Part shown: positions 1 through 7,177 of the stretch, piece after piece
Layout of the letters: every line of letters begins with the position of its first letter
How positions within the stretch are numbered: the first letter of the stretch is position 1
Origin: Nitriliruptoraceae bacterium
Lineage (GTDB): Bacteria; Actinomycetota; Nitriliruptoria; Nitriliruptorales; Nitriliruptoraceae
Reading direction: 5' to 3'
NCBI GenBank assembly: GCA_007121975.1
Contig: SKJO01000418.1
Coordinates: 1 to 26,859 of the forward strand
Length of the DNA stretch: 26,859 nucleotides
Position numbers and translations under genes: made by a program
Notes under the pieces: generated by a model
Told to the model about the DNA's origin: nothing
What the model saw: the letters and a program-made list of their open reading frames with translations, nothing else
Database searches by the model: none

Positions 1-3
1 CAC

Positions 4-86
4 CCGCCTGCGCGAGTTCCCGGCCACCCCACGCCCCGCCCGCCCGAGAAACATCCGCCTGCGCGAGTTCCCGGCCACCCCACGCC
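4..86. repeat. 32-bp direct repeat, 51-bp period
   Basis: Positions 4-35 and 55-86 are identical over 32 bases; both begin CCGCCTGCGCGAGTTCCC. The 19 bases between them are not repeated again in the window. The first copy is 3 bases from the window edge, so a longer tandem array to the left cannot be excluded. Confidence 0.85.
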
Positions 87-142
87 GCCACCGGCCACCC
101 GAAGCTCCACCACCGCACGCCCACAACCGGCCCGCGCACGTG

Positions 143-162
143 AGCGCTTCCGCGGAAGCGCT
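143..162. repeat. 20-bp perfect palindrome
   Basis: AGCGCTTCCGCGGAAGCGCT is its own reverse complement over all 20 bases, in non-coding DNA about 190 bases upstream of the first gene. It could be an operator for a dimeric regulator or part of a hairpin; no T-tract follows, so a terminator is less likely. Function is not known. Confidence 0.7.
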
Positions 163-199
163 GCTCAGCGATCAGCGCACATCCCGGCGACCGACCCGG

Positions 200-225
200 C
201 TGCCGAACCCCGGATGGTTCGGCAG
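200..225. terminator. 9-bp stem hairpin, possible terminator
   Basis: CTGCCGAAC (200-208) pairs perfectly with GTTCGGCAG (217-225) around an 8-base loop. No T-run flanks either side, so this may be a weak terminator for a gene left of the window or a structural element only. Confidence 0.35.
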
Positions 226-233
226 CCTCCGTT

Positions 234-272
234 GTCCCCGCCGCTCACCGCCCGCGTCCCCGCCGCTCACCG
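234..272. repeat. 17-bp tandem repeat, 22-bp period
   Basis: GTCCCCGCCGCTCACCG occurs at 234-250 and again at 256-272, separated by 5 bases. It is non-coding, with no evident function. Confidence 0.75.
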
Positions 273-326
273 AACCCGTTCCACGCCGCCCACCGACGGC
301 ACCGGCGGTGCGCCTTGCCCGCCCGC

Positions 327-332
327 TAGCCT
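327..332 (+). promoter_or_regulatory. Possible -10 box for the gene at 354
   Basis: TAGCCT fits the TANNNT pattern of actinobacterial -10 boxes and lies 21 bases upstream of the ATG, leaving room for a short leader with the GGAGG at 344-348. No clear -35 box is seen. Confidence 0.35.
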
Positions 333-353
333 GGCACCAACACGGAGGCTGCG

Positions 354-539
354 ATGAACCTGAACGTCGCCAAGCTGGCGCTGCCGTGGGCTCGGCGCGC
401 CTGGGGCCTGCTGCCGGCGTCGCTGCGCGTCCCGGCGCTGCTCGCAGCTGCGGCCGGCGGCATCGCGATCGCGGTGATGAGCCGAGGCGAGTTGCGCGAA
501 CTGCGCGAACGGGATCAGGCTGCGGCAGCCGAACGCTGA
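354..539 (+). CDS. Small single-pass membrane protein, unknown function
   Basis: This 61-residue protein is not one I recognise. It has a basic, amphipathic N-terminus, one hydrophobic segment at about residues 20-42, and a charged C-terminus rich in Arg and Glu. The ATG is preceded by GGAGG (344-348) at 5 bases and by a possible -10 box, which favours a real gene over chance. It ends 20 bases before the tail of the convergent gene at 560. The topology would place the charged tail in the cytoplasm or just outside the membrane; neither can be decided. The short length keeps confidence moderate. Confidence 0.5.
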   Translation: MNLNVAKLALPWARRAWGLLPASLRVPALLAAAAGGIAIAVMSRGELRELRERDQAAAAER

Positions 540-559
540 GACGATCGCTGCCCGCGCCG

Positions 560-1153
560 TCAGCTGCCTGCGCCTTCGTCCCACTCCTCCCAGCGTGCAC
601 CCTGTTCGAGTTCGTCGTCCGGGGGGTCGGCCACCACCCGCTCGAGCAGCGCCGCGTCCTCGCTGACCTCGACCACCCCGGCGGCCTGGTCCTCGACGTC
701 GTCGACGTGCACGACCGCGATGCGGTACCACTGCTCCCCGTCGTGCTCCCAGAGCACCCCGACGTGCTCGATCCCGGCCCGCCCCCGGGTCAGGCACACG
801 TTGGGTCGAGTGGACCACAGCCTCTCGACCGCATCGGCGAGGTTGCCCCGCTCGTAGCCGAGCACCCCGGGGACCTCCCCGTCCACGGCCACCGTGTCGA
901 GCAGCCCCTCGAGATCACGGGCGTTGAAGGCATCCGCGATGGCATCGAGCGCATCGGCCTCGACGTCGTCGCGTAGCCCGGCATCGAGGTCGTCGTCGAG
1001 CAGGTCGAGCTCCGGGTCATCGACGTGGAAGCCGTAGGGGTCCGGCTCGAGGTGCTGGGACGGCTCGGGTTCACGCGACGGGTCATCGGCCTGATCGTCG
1101 ATCCGCTCGAGCTTCGACTCGACGATCGCCTCGTAGGCCTCGGTCCTGGCCAT
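560..1153 (-). CDS. NTF2-fold/SnoaL-like domain protein, hypothetical
   Basis: The protein has 197 residues. The first 65 or so are very acidic and low complexity (Asp/Glu-rich, probably disordered). Residues about 68-175 look like an NTF2/SnoaL-like alpha+beta domain: a helix with NARDLEGLLDTVA followed by strands ending in WEHDGEQWYRIAVVHVDD. I see no catalytic signature, so no function is given. The start is the ATG at 1153, preceded on the minus strand by AGGAGG with a 6-base gap; longer frames upstream run into the promoter side of the acetyltransferase gene. It is divergent from the gene at 1418 and convergent with the small gene at 354. Fold assignment is by pattern recognition only. 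Confidence 0.7.
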   Translation of the reverse strand: MARTEAYEAIVESKLERIDDQADDPSREPEPSQHLEPDPYGFHVDDPELDLLDDDLDAGLRDDVEADALDAIADAFNARDLEGLLDTVAVDGEVPGVLGYERGNLADAVERLWSTRPNVCLTRGRAGIEHVGVLWEHDGEQWYRIAVVHVDDVEDQAAGVVEVSEDAALLERVVADPPDDELEQGARWEEWDEGAGS

Positions 1154-1224
1154 CACGCGCCTCCTCTCGTCAAGCGCCTCCAGCTGGTCGGACCGGATGG
1201 GACGTGGTCGTCCATCGCTGGTGA

Positions 1225-1244
1225 GCTCAGCGTGCCCGCTGAGC
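1225..1244. other. 8-bp hairpin in divergent intergenic region
   Basis: GCTCAGCG (1225-1232) pairs with CGCTGAGC (1237-1244) around TGCC. It lies in the 264-bp gap between the divergent genes at 1153 and 1418 and could be an operator or leader hairpin for either. Confidence 0.3.
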
Positions 1245-1417
1245 CGGTCCGGGACAAGGTCCAGCGGCCCTGGTCGCACACCAGCGCGCAGTCTCCCACG
1301 CCCGCCCAGCGCACGCGTTGCCGGCCGACTGGCGTCCGAGCCGTCGAGCGGACAGGATGGAGCTACCCACAGCCGCCGATCCTCCGCCTCCCGATCGGGC
1401 CGGCTGGAGAGCCACAG

Positions 1418-4117
1418 ATGCAACCCCGCCCTGACCACGTCCTGCCCGACGGCACCACCATCGGCATCCGGCGCATCCGGCCCGACGACAAGCGTCGGAT
1501 GCTGGACATGTGGGCGCGGACCTCCGCGGAGTCTCGACGGGCGCGGTTCATGGGGCCCTACGACATCAACGAGGACAACGTCGCGCGCTTCACCGACCTC
1601 GACCCGTCCGAGGAGGTCGCGGTCGTGGCGACCCGGGGGCGGGGCGAGGCAGAACGCATCCTCGGCGTCGCCCGCTACGTGCGCGACCCGGACCAGCCCC
1701 ATGCCGCCGAGTTCGCCGCCCTGGTCGAGGACGCGGCGCAGGGCACCGGCATCGGCACCGCCCTGCTGCGCGAGCTGACCGTGCTGGCCGCCGCCGACGG
1801 CATCGCCGAGTTGACCGGCGACATCCTGGCCAACAACTCGCGCATGCTCAACCTGGTGCGCGAGCTCGGCCTCGAGTACCGCTCACGCCACGGTGGCGGC
1901 GTGGTGCACAGCGACCTGCAGGTCGAGCTGACCGAGAGCTTCCTGCGGGTGGTCGACGACTCGGAACGGCAGGCGGCCGCGGCCGCGCTCCAGCGCTTCT
2001 TCCACCCGGAGCGGGTAGCGGTCGTCGGGGCGTCGCGCAACCGCGACTCCATCGGCGGACTGGTGTTCCACAACGTGCTCGACGGCGGTTTCAGCGGTGT
2101 GGTCTACCCCGTCAACCGCAGCGCGACGCACGTGCAGGGGGTAGCGGCCTACCCGTCGCTCGCGGCCTGCCCCGACGTCCCCGATCTGGCGATCATCTGC
2201 GTGCCCAGCCACCAGGTCAACGACCTGATCGACGAGGCCGGGGAGCTCGGAATCAAGGCGGTGTGCATCGTGACCGCCGGGTTCGCGGAGATCGGTGGCG
2301 AGGGCATCGCCCGCCAGGAGGACCTGATCGCCCGGGCCCGCGGGTACGGCCTGCGCGTGGTCGGTCCCAACTGCATGGGGCTGCTCAACGGACACGCCGC
2401 AGTGCGCTTCAACGGGACGTTCTCCTCCACCTTCCCCCGCCCCGGACGGGTGTCGATGTCGTCGCAGTCCGGGGCGCTGGGCCTGGCCGTGCTCGAGCAC
2501 GTCCAGGACCTGGGCTTCGGGATCTCGACCTTCGTGTCGGTGGGCAACAAGGCCGACATCTCCGGCAACGACCTGCTGCTGTACTGGGAGGACGACCCGT
2601 CCACCGACGTGATCCTGATGTACCTCGAGTCGTTCGGCAACCCGCGCAAGTTCTCCCGCATCGCCCGGCGGATCTCGCTGCGCAAACCGATCGTGGTGGT
2701 CAAGTCGGGACGCACCTCGTCGGGGGTCCGGGCCGCGAGCTCCCACACGGCGGCGATCTCGTCGGGCGACAGCGCCGTCGCCGCCCTGTTCGAGCAGACC
2801 GGCGTGATCCGCACCGAGACGTTGGAGGAACTGTTCGACGTCGCCACCCTGCTCGCGACCCAGGGACTGCCCCGCGGCCGCAAGGTCGCCGTGCTCACCA
2901 ACGCCGGCGGTCCGGGGATCCTCGCCGCGGATGCGCTCGAAGCCTACGGGCTGGACCTGCCCCGCCTCTCGGACCGCACCATCGAGGAGTTGCGCCGCTT
3001 CCTGCCCGAGGAGGCGGGGGTCGCCAACCCCATCGACATGATCGCATCGGCGTCACCGGAGACCTACGCACAGGCGATCCGGGTGCTGGCCGAGGCCGAC
3101 GAGATCGACAGCGTGTTCGTGATCTTCGTGGCCACCCCCACCGCCGGCCACCTCGACATCTCCCGGGCCCTCATCGACGCCAAGCGCGACCTTCCGCCCG
3201 ACGTACCGCTGCTGTCGGTGTTCATGTCCTCCTCGCAGCAGGTGCCGGCCGAGCTCGCCGAAGCCGGCATCCCCACCTTCGCCTTCCCCGAGGCCGCCGC
3301 CCGGGCGCTGGGGCGGGTCCGCAGCTACGCCCGGTGGCGCCGGCGTCCGGTGGGCCGGATCGTCGAGCCCGAGGGCATGGACCGCGACGCCGCCCGCGAC
3401 CTCGTCGATGCGGTGCTTCGCGGGGAGGCGGAACCATCGGCGTCCGTCGGCGATGAGGGCGTCTGGGCCACCAACGACCAGGCCGAGGCACTGCTTCGCT
3501 GCTACGGCATCTCGCTCGCTCGATCGGTCACGGTGACCACGGCAGCGCAGGGCGCCGACGCCCAGCGCCACCTCGACGTCCCGGTCGCCGTCAAGCTCGA
3601 CGCCCCGATCCACAAGGCCGATGTCGGCGGGGTCGCCCTCAACCTGAACTCACCTGAGCAGGTCCACGCCGCGATCGAGCGCATCCACGCCTCCCTGGTC
3701 CGCGGTGAGCTCGAGGAACACGCCGGGCGCTTCATCGTCCAGGAGATGATCGGCGAGGGCATCGAGATGGTCGTGGGGGTCAGCCACGACCCGTCGTTCG
3801 GACCGGTGGTGGTGACCGGCATGGGCGGCACGCTGGTCGAACTGCTGCGCGACGTGAGCGTGCGGGTCACCCCCCTGACCGACGCCGACGTCGAGGAGAT
3901 GCTGGCCACCCTGCGCATGGCCCCGCTGCTGCACGGCTACCGCGGCTCTCCGCCCACCGACATCGCCGCGCTGCGCGACCTGCTGTACCGGGTGAACGCG
4001 ATGGTCGAGGATCTGCCCGAGGTCAGCGAACTCGACCTCAACCCGGTCTTCGTCCGCCCCGAAGGTAGGGGGGTGGTCGTCGCCGACCTGCGCCTGCGAC
4101 TCGTCGCGGCGGGCTGA
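1418..4117 (+). CDS. Pat-type protein: N-terminal GNAT acetyltransferase fused to ADP-forming acyl-CoA synthetase
   Basis: The 899-residue protein begins with a GNAT domain (about 10-170; acetyl-CoA loop QGTGIG at 108-113). A CoA-binding Rossmann domain follows (about 195-330, RVAVVGAS), then a succinyl-CoA-ligase-like domain (about 340-640; SSQSGALG, SHTAA), and an ATP-grasp domain (about 690-895). Proteins of this make-up acetylate lysines of enzymes such as acyl-CoA synthetases to control acetate metabolism. The GNAT-first order is that described for Streptomyces lividans PatA, the reverse of Salmonella Pat. The phosphohistidine position of the synthetase part keeps His443, so real ADP-forming acyl-CoA synthetase activity is also possible. 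The ATG has GGAG 8 bases upstream; in-frame sequence further left is not protein-like. metF follows after 26 bases, probably in one transcript. Confidence 0.9.
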   Translation: MQPRPDHVLPDGTTIGIRRIRPDDKRRMLDMWARTSAESRRARFMGPYDINEDNVARFTDLDPSEEVAVVATRGRGEAERILGVARYVRDPDQPHAAEFAALVEDAAQGTGIGTALLRELTVLAAADGIAELTGDILANNSRMLNLVRELGLEYRSRHGGGVVHSDLQVELTESFLRVVDDSERQAAAAALQRFFHPERVAVVGASRNRDSIGGLVFHNVLDGGFSGVVYPVNRSATHVQGVAAYPSLAACPDVPDLAIICVPSHQVNDLIDEAGELGIKAVCIVTAGFAEIGGEGIARQEDLIARARGYGLRVVGPNCMGLLNGHAAVRFNGTFSSTFPRPGRVSMSSQSGALGLAVLEHVQDLGFGISTFVSVGNKADISGNDLLLYWEDDPSTDVILMYLESFGNPRKFSRIARRISLRKPIVVVKSGRTSSGVRAASSHTAAISSGDSAVAALFEQTGVIRTETLEELFDVATLLATQGLPRGRKVAVLTNAGGPGILAADALEAYGLDLPRLSDRTIEELRRFLPEEAGVANPIDMIASASPETYAQAIRVLAEADEIDSVFVIFVATPTAGHLDISRALIDAKRDLPPDVPLLSVFMSSSQQVPAELAEAGIPTFAFPEAAARALGRVRSYARWRRRPVGRIVEPEGMDRDAARDLVDAVLRGEAEPSASVGDEGVWATNDQAEALLRCYGISLARSVTVTTAAQGADAQRHLDVPVAVKLDAPIHKADVGGVALNLNSPEQVHAAIERIHASLVRGELEEHAGRFIVQEMIGEGIEMVVGVSHDPSFGPVVVTGMGGTLVELLRDVSVRVTPLTDADVEEMLATLRMAPLLHGYRGSPPTDIAALRDLLYRVNAMVEDLPEVSELDLNPVFVRPEGRGVVVADLRLRLVAAG

Positions 4118-4143
4118 CCCCGAACCAGGCCCGGGAGCCGAAC

Positions 4144-5046
4144 GTGACCCGCATCGATGTGCTGCTCGCCCGCGGCACCACGACTTCCTTCGAGTTCTTC
4201 CCGCCGAAGACCGACGAGGGCGAGGCCCACCTGCGCCGGACCCTGAAGGAACTCGAGCCGCTGCGTCCGTCGTTCGCCTCGGTGACCTACGGCGCGGGAG
4301 GCTCGACCCGCGAGCGCACCCACCAGCTCGTCATCGACATGCTGCGCCACACCTCGCTGGTGCCCATGGCACACCTGACCACCGTCTCGCACCACCGGCA
4401 CGAGCTCGCCTCGTTGCTCGCCCGCTACCGGGCGGAGGGGGTGCAGAACATCCTGGCGCTGCGCGGCGACCCGCCGCGGGGCTCGCCGGCACCGTTCTAC
4501 GACCTCGCCCACGCCATCGACCTGGTCGAGTTGGCGCGGGAGGTCGGGGGCGAGGGCTTCGCGATCGGTGTCGCCGCCCATCCCGAGGGCCATCCGCAGG
4601 CCACGTCGATCGCCGAGGACCGACGCCACCTCGCCACCAAGCTCGCAGCCGCCGACTTCGGCGTGACGCAGTTCTTCTTCCGGGCCGAGGACTACCTGGC
4701 GATGGTCGAGGATCTTTCGACGCTCGGGTGCGACACCCCGGTCATCCCCGGGGTCATGCCCGTCACCGACGTGCGCCAGATCGAACGGTTCGCGCAGCTG
4801 TCGGGCGCGGCCGTGCCGGTGGCGCTCGCCGACCGACTGCATGCGGTGCGCGACCGCCCGGAGCAGGTGCGGCGCATCGGGGTGGAGGTCGCCACCGAAC
4901 TGTGCCGTGCGCTGCTCGACGCCGGCGCCCCGGGGCTGCACTTCTACACCCTGAACCGGTCGACGGCGACGCGCGAGATCCACGCCAACCTCGAGCTCAC
5001 GGCCGAGGACCCGTCCACGCCCGCCGGGACGCAGCACGAAGCCTGA
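4144..5046 (+). CDS. metF: 5,10-methylenetetrahydrofolate reductase
   Basis: This 300-residue protein should reduce methylene-THF to methyl-THF with FAD, feeding methionine synthesis in the cytoplasm. It shows the family's features in order: FEFFPPK (16-22, with the catalytic Glu17), SVTYGAGGSTRERT (46-59), the folate/FAD stretch ALRGDPPRG, AAHPEGHP, and QFFF. The length matches bacterial MetF. The start is the GTG at 4144, preceded by GGGAG with a 6-base gap. It sits 26 bases behind the Pat-like gene and is probably cotranscribed. The C-terminus after LNRSTATREI is a short, variable tail. No SAM-binding regulatory domain is present, as expected for the bacterial form. Confidence 0.95.
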   Translation: MTRIDVLLARGTTTSFEFFPPKTDEGEAHLRRTLKELEPLRPSFASVTYGAGGSTRERTHQLVIDMLRHTSLVPMAHLTTVSHHRHELASLLARYRAEGVQNILALRGDPPRGSPAPFYDLAHAIDLVELAREVGGEGFAIGVAAHPEGHPQATSIAEDRRHLATKLAAADFGVTQFFFRAEDYLAMVEDLSTLGCDTPVIPGVMPVTDVRQIERFAQLSGAAVPVALADRLHAVRDRPEQVRRIGVEVATELCRALLDAGAPGLHFYTLNRSTATREIHANLELTAEDPSTPAGTQHEA

Positions 5047-5208
5047 TCCGTCTGACCAGCCTGCGCTCTGCCGCCAGCCGTCCGATCAGCGACACTGTGC
5101 GTCGGCCCGCAGCCCGACCAGAGCCTCGGGGGGAGCACCTCGCTCGACGACCGCTTCGACGCCACGCTCCGCGCCGCGCGCGCCGGGGCCGACTGGGCGT
5201 GGAGCGAG

Positions 5209-5757
5209 GTGTACCGGGATCTCGCCGGACCGCTGCTCGGCTATCTCACCGCCCAGGGATCCCGGGACCCCGAGGACCTGGTCGGTGAGGTGCTGCTGCA
5301 GGTCGTGCGCGACCTCGACCGCTTCGAAGGCGATGAGGCCGGCTTCCGCTCCTGGGTGTTCACCATCGCCCACCGTCGGCTCATCGACGAACGGCGCGCG
5401 GTCGGCCGCCGACCGTCCCAACCCGCCAGCGACGAGGAGCTCGAGGCGGTCCTGCCACCCAGCAGCACCGAGCCCGACGTGCTCGAGCGGCTCAGCACCG
5501 CACAGGTACAGCGACTGCTCGAGCAGCTGACCGACGATCAGCGTGAGGTGCTGGTGTTGCGGTTGGTGGCGGGGTTGCGCGCCGGCGAGATCGCCGAGGT
5601 GACCGGGCGGCCGCCCGATGCGGTCAAGGCCCTGCAGAAGCGGGGCATCAAGCGGCTGCGCGCGGTGCTCGAACGCGCCGCCACCACTCCGACGGACCAG
5701 GCACCCAGAAAGAATCGTTCGCAGAACCCGTCCCCTCCTGGCGGTCGCCAGCGATGA
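5209..5757 (+). CDS. ECF-type RNA polymerase sigma factor
   Basis: From GTG 5209 the protein has 182 residues. Region sigma2 is seen at about 1-65 (DPEDLVGEVLLQVVRDLDRF, then GFRSWVFTIAHRRLIDERR, the -10 binding part) and sigma4 at about 97-152 (LTDDQREVLVLRLVAG, GEIAEVTG, AVKALQKRGIKRLR, the -35 helix-turn-helix). The start is uncertain. The frame stays open back to 5056, and residues coded by 5143-5208 (DDRF..LRAARAGADWAWSEV) look like the missing beginning of sigma2, yet that stretch has no ATG, GTG or TTG in frame. A GTG at 5097 is in another frame that would join after a one-base shift in the G6 run at 5128-5133. The stop overlaps the next start (ATGA), indicating coupling to a membrane partner, the usual sigma/anti-sigma layout. 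Confidence 0.85.
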   Translation: MYRDLAGPLLGYLTAQGSRDPEDLVGEVLLQVVRDLDRFEGDEAGFRSWVFTIAHRRLIDERRAVGRRPSQPASDEELEAVLPPSSTEPDVLERLSTAQVQRLLEQLTDDQREVLVLRLVAGLRAGEIAEVTGRPPDAVKALQKRGIKRLRAVLERAATTPTDQAPRKNRSQNPSPPGGRQR

Positions 5758-6824
5758 CGACAGCGGGGGACGACACAGGGATGGACGCCATGCCCGATGA
5801 CGGCCACCACCGGGGGTCTCCGGGGCCGACCCAGGACTTCGCCGATCTGCTCGGCGAGGAGTCGGATCCTGCCCTGCAGGCCGTGCTCAGGGCCGCCGCC
5901 GATCGCCTGAACGAACCACCCACCGAGTTCACCGCCCGCCGCCACCTCGCGGCAGTTCACGAGGCCGTCGCCGCCCACCGAACGCCGGCACCGGCCCGGG
6001 CCCCCCGGTGGGTCGGGGTCGCTGGGCGAGCAGCGGTGCTCGTGGCCGTGATGATCGTTGCCACCGGCACCCTTGCGGCCTTCGGCGCGCTGCCCGCCGC
6101 AGCCCAGCGTGCCGCGGTCCAGGTTGCCGAGGTGGTGGGCATCACCCTGCCCATGCCGGCCGAGGTTGCCGACCCCGGGGATCCAGCCGGCGCCGGAGAG
6201 GCGATCGTCGCCGATGCCGATGCCGATCTCGCGTCGGACCCACCGGGCAAGCAGGTCGCCGCCCTGGTCACCCCATCGGGCGACGAGACAGGCCCGTCCA
6301 AGGCCGAGCAGGCCCGTGACCGCGGCGTCGGACCCCCGGACGGACGCGCCGAGCCCGGTGAGGACAACGGCAACGGGCCGCCAGTGGACCTCGAGGTGCC
6401 AGCGGGTCGACCGGACGATCCGGGACCGCCCGAGGACCGGCCGGACCGTCCAGATCGGCCAGACCGGCCGGGCGACGAAGGGCGCCCCGAGCGACCCGAA
6501 CAGCCCGACCGGCCGGGCGACCAAGGGCGCCCCGAGCGACCCGAACAGCCCGACCGGCCGAGCCGACCAGGAGGCCAGCCACCTCAGCCGGACCGGCCCG
6601 CGGAGCCCGAGCAGCCCGACCCGCCCGAGCAGCCTCCCGGCCAGGATCGCGAACCACCGGCTCCAGCCGACCCACCGGGACAGGCCGACCCACCGGCTCC
6701 AGCCGACCCACCGGGACAGGCCGACCCACCACGACCAGCCGACCCACCGGGACAGGCCGACCCACCACGACCAGCCGACCCACCGGGACGACCTGAGTCG
6801 CCAGGGCCACCGGCCGGGGGCTAG
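5754..6824 (+). CDS. Single-pass membrane protein with Pro-rich repeat tail, probable anti-sigma factor
   Basis: The 356-residue protein has a cytoplasmic part (1-85) with helices DFADLLGEESDPALQAVLRAA and FTARRHLAAVHEAVAAH, one transmembrane segment (about 87-110), a short motif LPAAAQRAAVQVAEVVGITLP (113-133, typical of actinobacterial sigma-partner proteins just outside the membrane), and then a long tail (about 140-356) of Pro, Asp, Arg and Glu with DRPDRP, a 15-residue repeat and a 12-residue ADPPGQ repeat. The ATG overlaps the sigma stop by 4 bases, so the two are translated together. The anti-sigma role is inferred from coupling and topology; no zinc-binding HxxxCxxC motif is seen, so it is not the ZAS type. 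The tail could span or bind the cell wall. It is followed by the hairpin array at 6998. Confidence 0.75.
   Translation: MTTAGDDTGMDAMPDDGHHRGSPGPTQDFADLLGEESDPALQAVLRAAADRLNEPPTEFTARRHLAAVHEAVAAHRTPAPARAPRWVGVAGRAAVLVAVMIVATGTLAAFGALPAAAQRAAVQVAEVVGITLPMPAEVADPGDPAGAGEAIVADADADLASDPPGKQVAALVTPSGDETGPSKAEQARDRGVGPPDGRAEPGEDNGNGPPVDLEVPAGRPDDPGPPEDRPDRPDRPDRPGDEGRPERPEQPDRPGDQGRPERPEQPDRPSRPGGQPPQPDRPAEPEQPDPPEQPPGQDREPPAPADPPGQADPPAPADPPGQADPPRPADPPGQADPPRPADPPGRPESPGPPAGG
6462..6560 (+). repeat. 45-bp tandem repeat, 2.2 copies, within CDS
   Basis: Units 6462-6506 and 6507-6551 differ at one base (GAC GAA versus GAC CAA context); a partial third copy starts at 6552. The unit encodes 15 residues, so the reading frame of the proline-rich tail is kept. 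Near-identity at DNA level points to recent duplication. Confidence 0.85.
6655..6793 (+). repeat. 36-bp tandem repeat, three full copies, within CDS
   Basis: Units 6667-6702, 6703-6738 and 6739-6774, with partial copies at both ends, encode the 12-residue unit ADPPGQADPP(A/R)P. The second and third copies are identical; the first differs in a few bases. Length variation here would change the tail in steps of 12 residues without a frameshift. Confidence 0.88.
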
Positions 6825-6883
6825 CGACGCAACACCAACGCGAGCGTTCGACGGGGTGCGCCCGAACGCGGCCAGTCGCGCAA

Positions 6884-6889
6884 TAGTGT
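6884..6889 (+). promoter_or_regulatory. Possible -10 box for the hairpin RNA
   Basis: TAGTGT (6884-6889), with TATGCG as an alternative at 6894-6899, are the only A/T-containing hexamers of promoter type between the end of the membrane protein gene and the hairpin array. A start near 6896 would leave about 100 bases before the first hairpin. No -35 box is clear. Confidence 0.25.
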
Positions 6890-6997
6890 TCGCTATGCGC
6901 TCACTGCGGCAGCAGCGCGTCCCCCCTTGCCTCGATCCAGCGATGACGCGTGCGAAGAGGCGCAACCAACCCGGCGGACGATCAGCGCCAACAGATC

Positions 6998-7151
6998 TCG
7001 TCGCGTGACGACCCCCCGCGTCACGCGACGAACCCCCTTCCGGGGACGGCTCGACCCCCCGCGAGCCGTCCCCGGACGATCACACCGAGCCCCTGGTTGG
7101 GCCGGTCATCCGGACCCCCCGCTGGATGACCGGCCCAACCAGGGGCTCGGT
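6998..7151 (+). ncRNA. 6C RNA-like small RNA: three hairpins with identical C6 loops
   Basis: Three perfect or near-perfect hairpins stand in a row: 6998-7031 (13-bp stem), 7039-7076 (15-bp stem) and 7084-7151 (30 pairs, one G-T). Every loop is ACCCCCCG closed by a G-C pair, at 7011-7018, 7054-7061 and 7114-7121, and the two linkers are both 7 bases. The stems differ in sequence, so this is not simple duplication. The actinobacterial 6C RNA family (Rfam '6C'; B11 in mycobacteria) is defined by two such stem-loops with six or more C in the loop, which act on mRNAs through the C-rich loops. Plus strand is chosen because the loops are then C-rich. The 5' end is not defined; another C6 run lies at 6921-6926 within a weak stem. 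Between convergent genes, it may also end both transcripts. Confidence 0.75.
7084..7151. terminator. 30-bp inverted repeat, likely bidirectional terminator
   Basis: This third hairpin of the array pairs 7084-7113 with 7122-7151 (29 Watson-Crick pairs and one G-T). It lies between the convergent sigma/membrane operon and pckA and is long enough to stop RNA polymerase from either side, though no T-tract is present, as is common in high-GC actinobacteria. Confidence 0.6.
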
Positions 7152-7177
7152 CATGCAGGCACGCGGGCTCCAACGCG

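Larger units (their letters stand above)
1..353. other. Non-coding, repeat-rich left edge
   Basis: I see no convincing gene here. Open frames exist on both strands but they are Arg/Pro-rich and look like chance frames in GC-rich DNA. The stretch holds a 32-bp direct repeat, a 20-bp perfect palindrome, a 9-bp hairpin and a 17-bp tandem repeat, each listed separately, and ends with a possible promoter for the small gene at 354. Confidence 0.6.

Noticed and set aside
4..86. CRISPR array
   Set aside because: Only two repeat copies with a 19-base spacer, no palindromic repeat and no cas genes.
1510..3456. Long plus-strand frame of about 650 codons inside the Pat-like gene
   Set aside because: It is Arg/Pro/Gly-rich with no domain, a shadow frame of a well-supported gene.
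5538..6965. Long minus-strand open frame with WVGLSRWVG repeats
   Set aside because: It is the antisense of the repetitive Pro-rich tail and the sigma end; the sense genes have clear domains and coupling.
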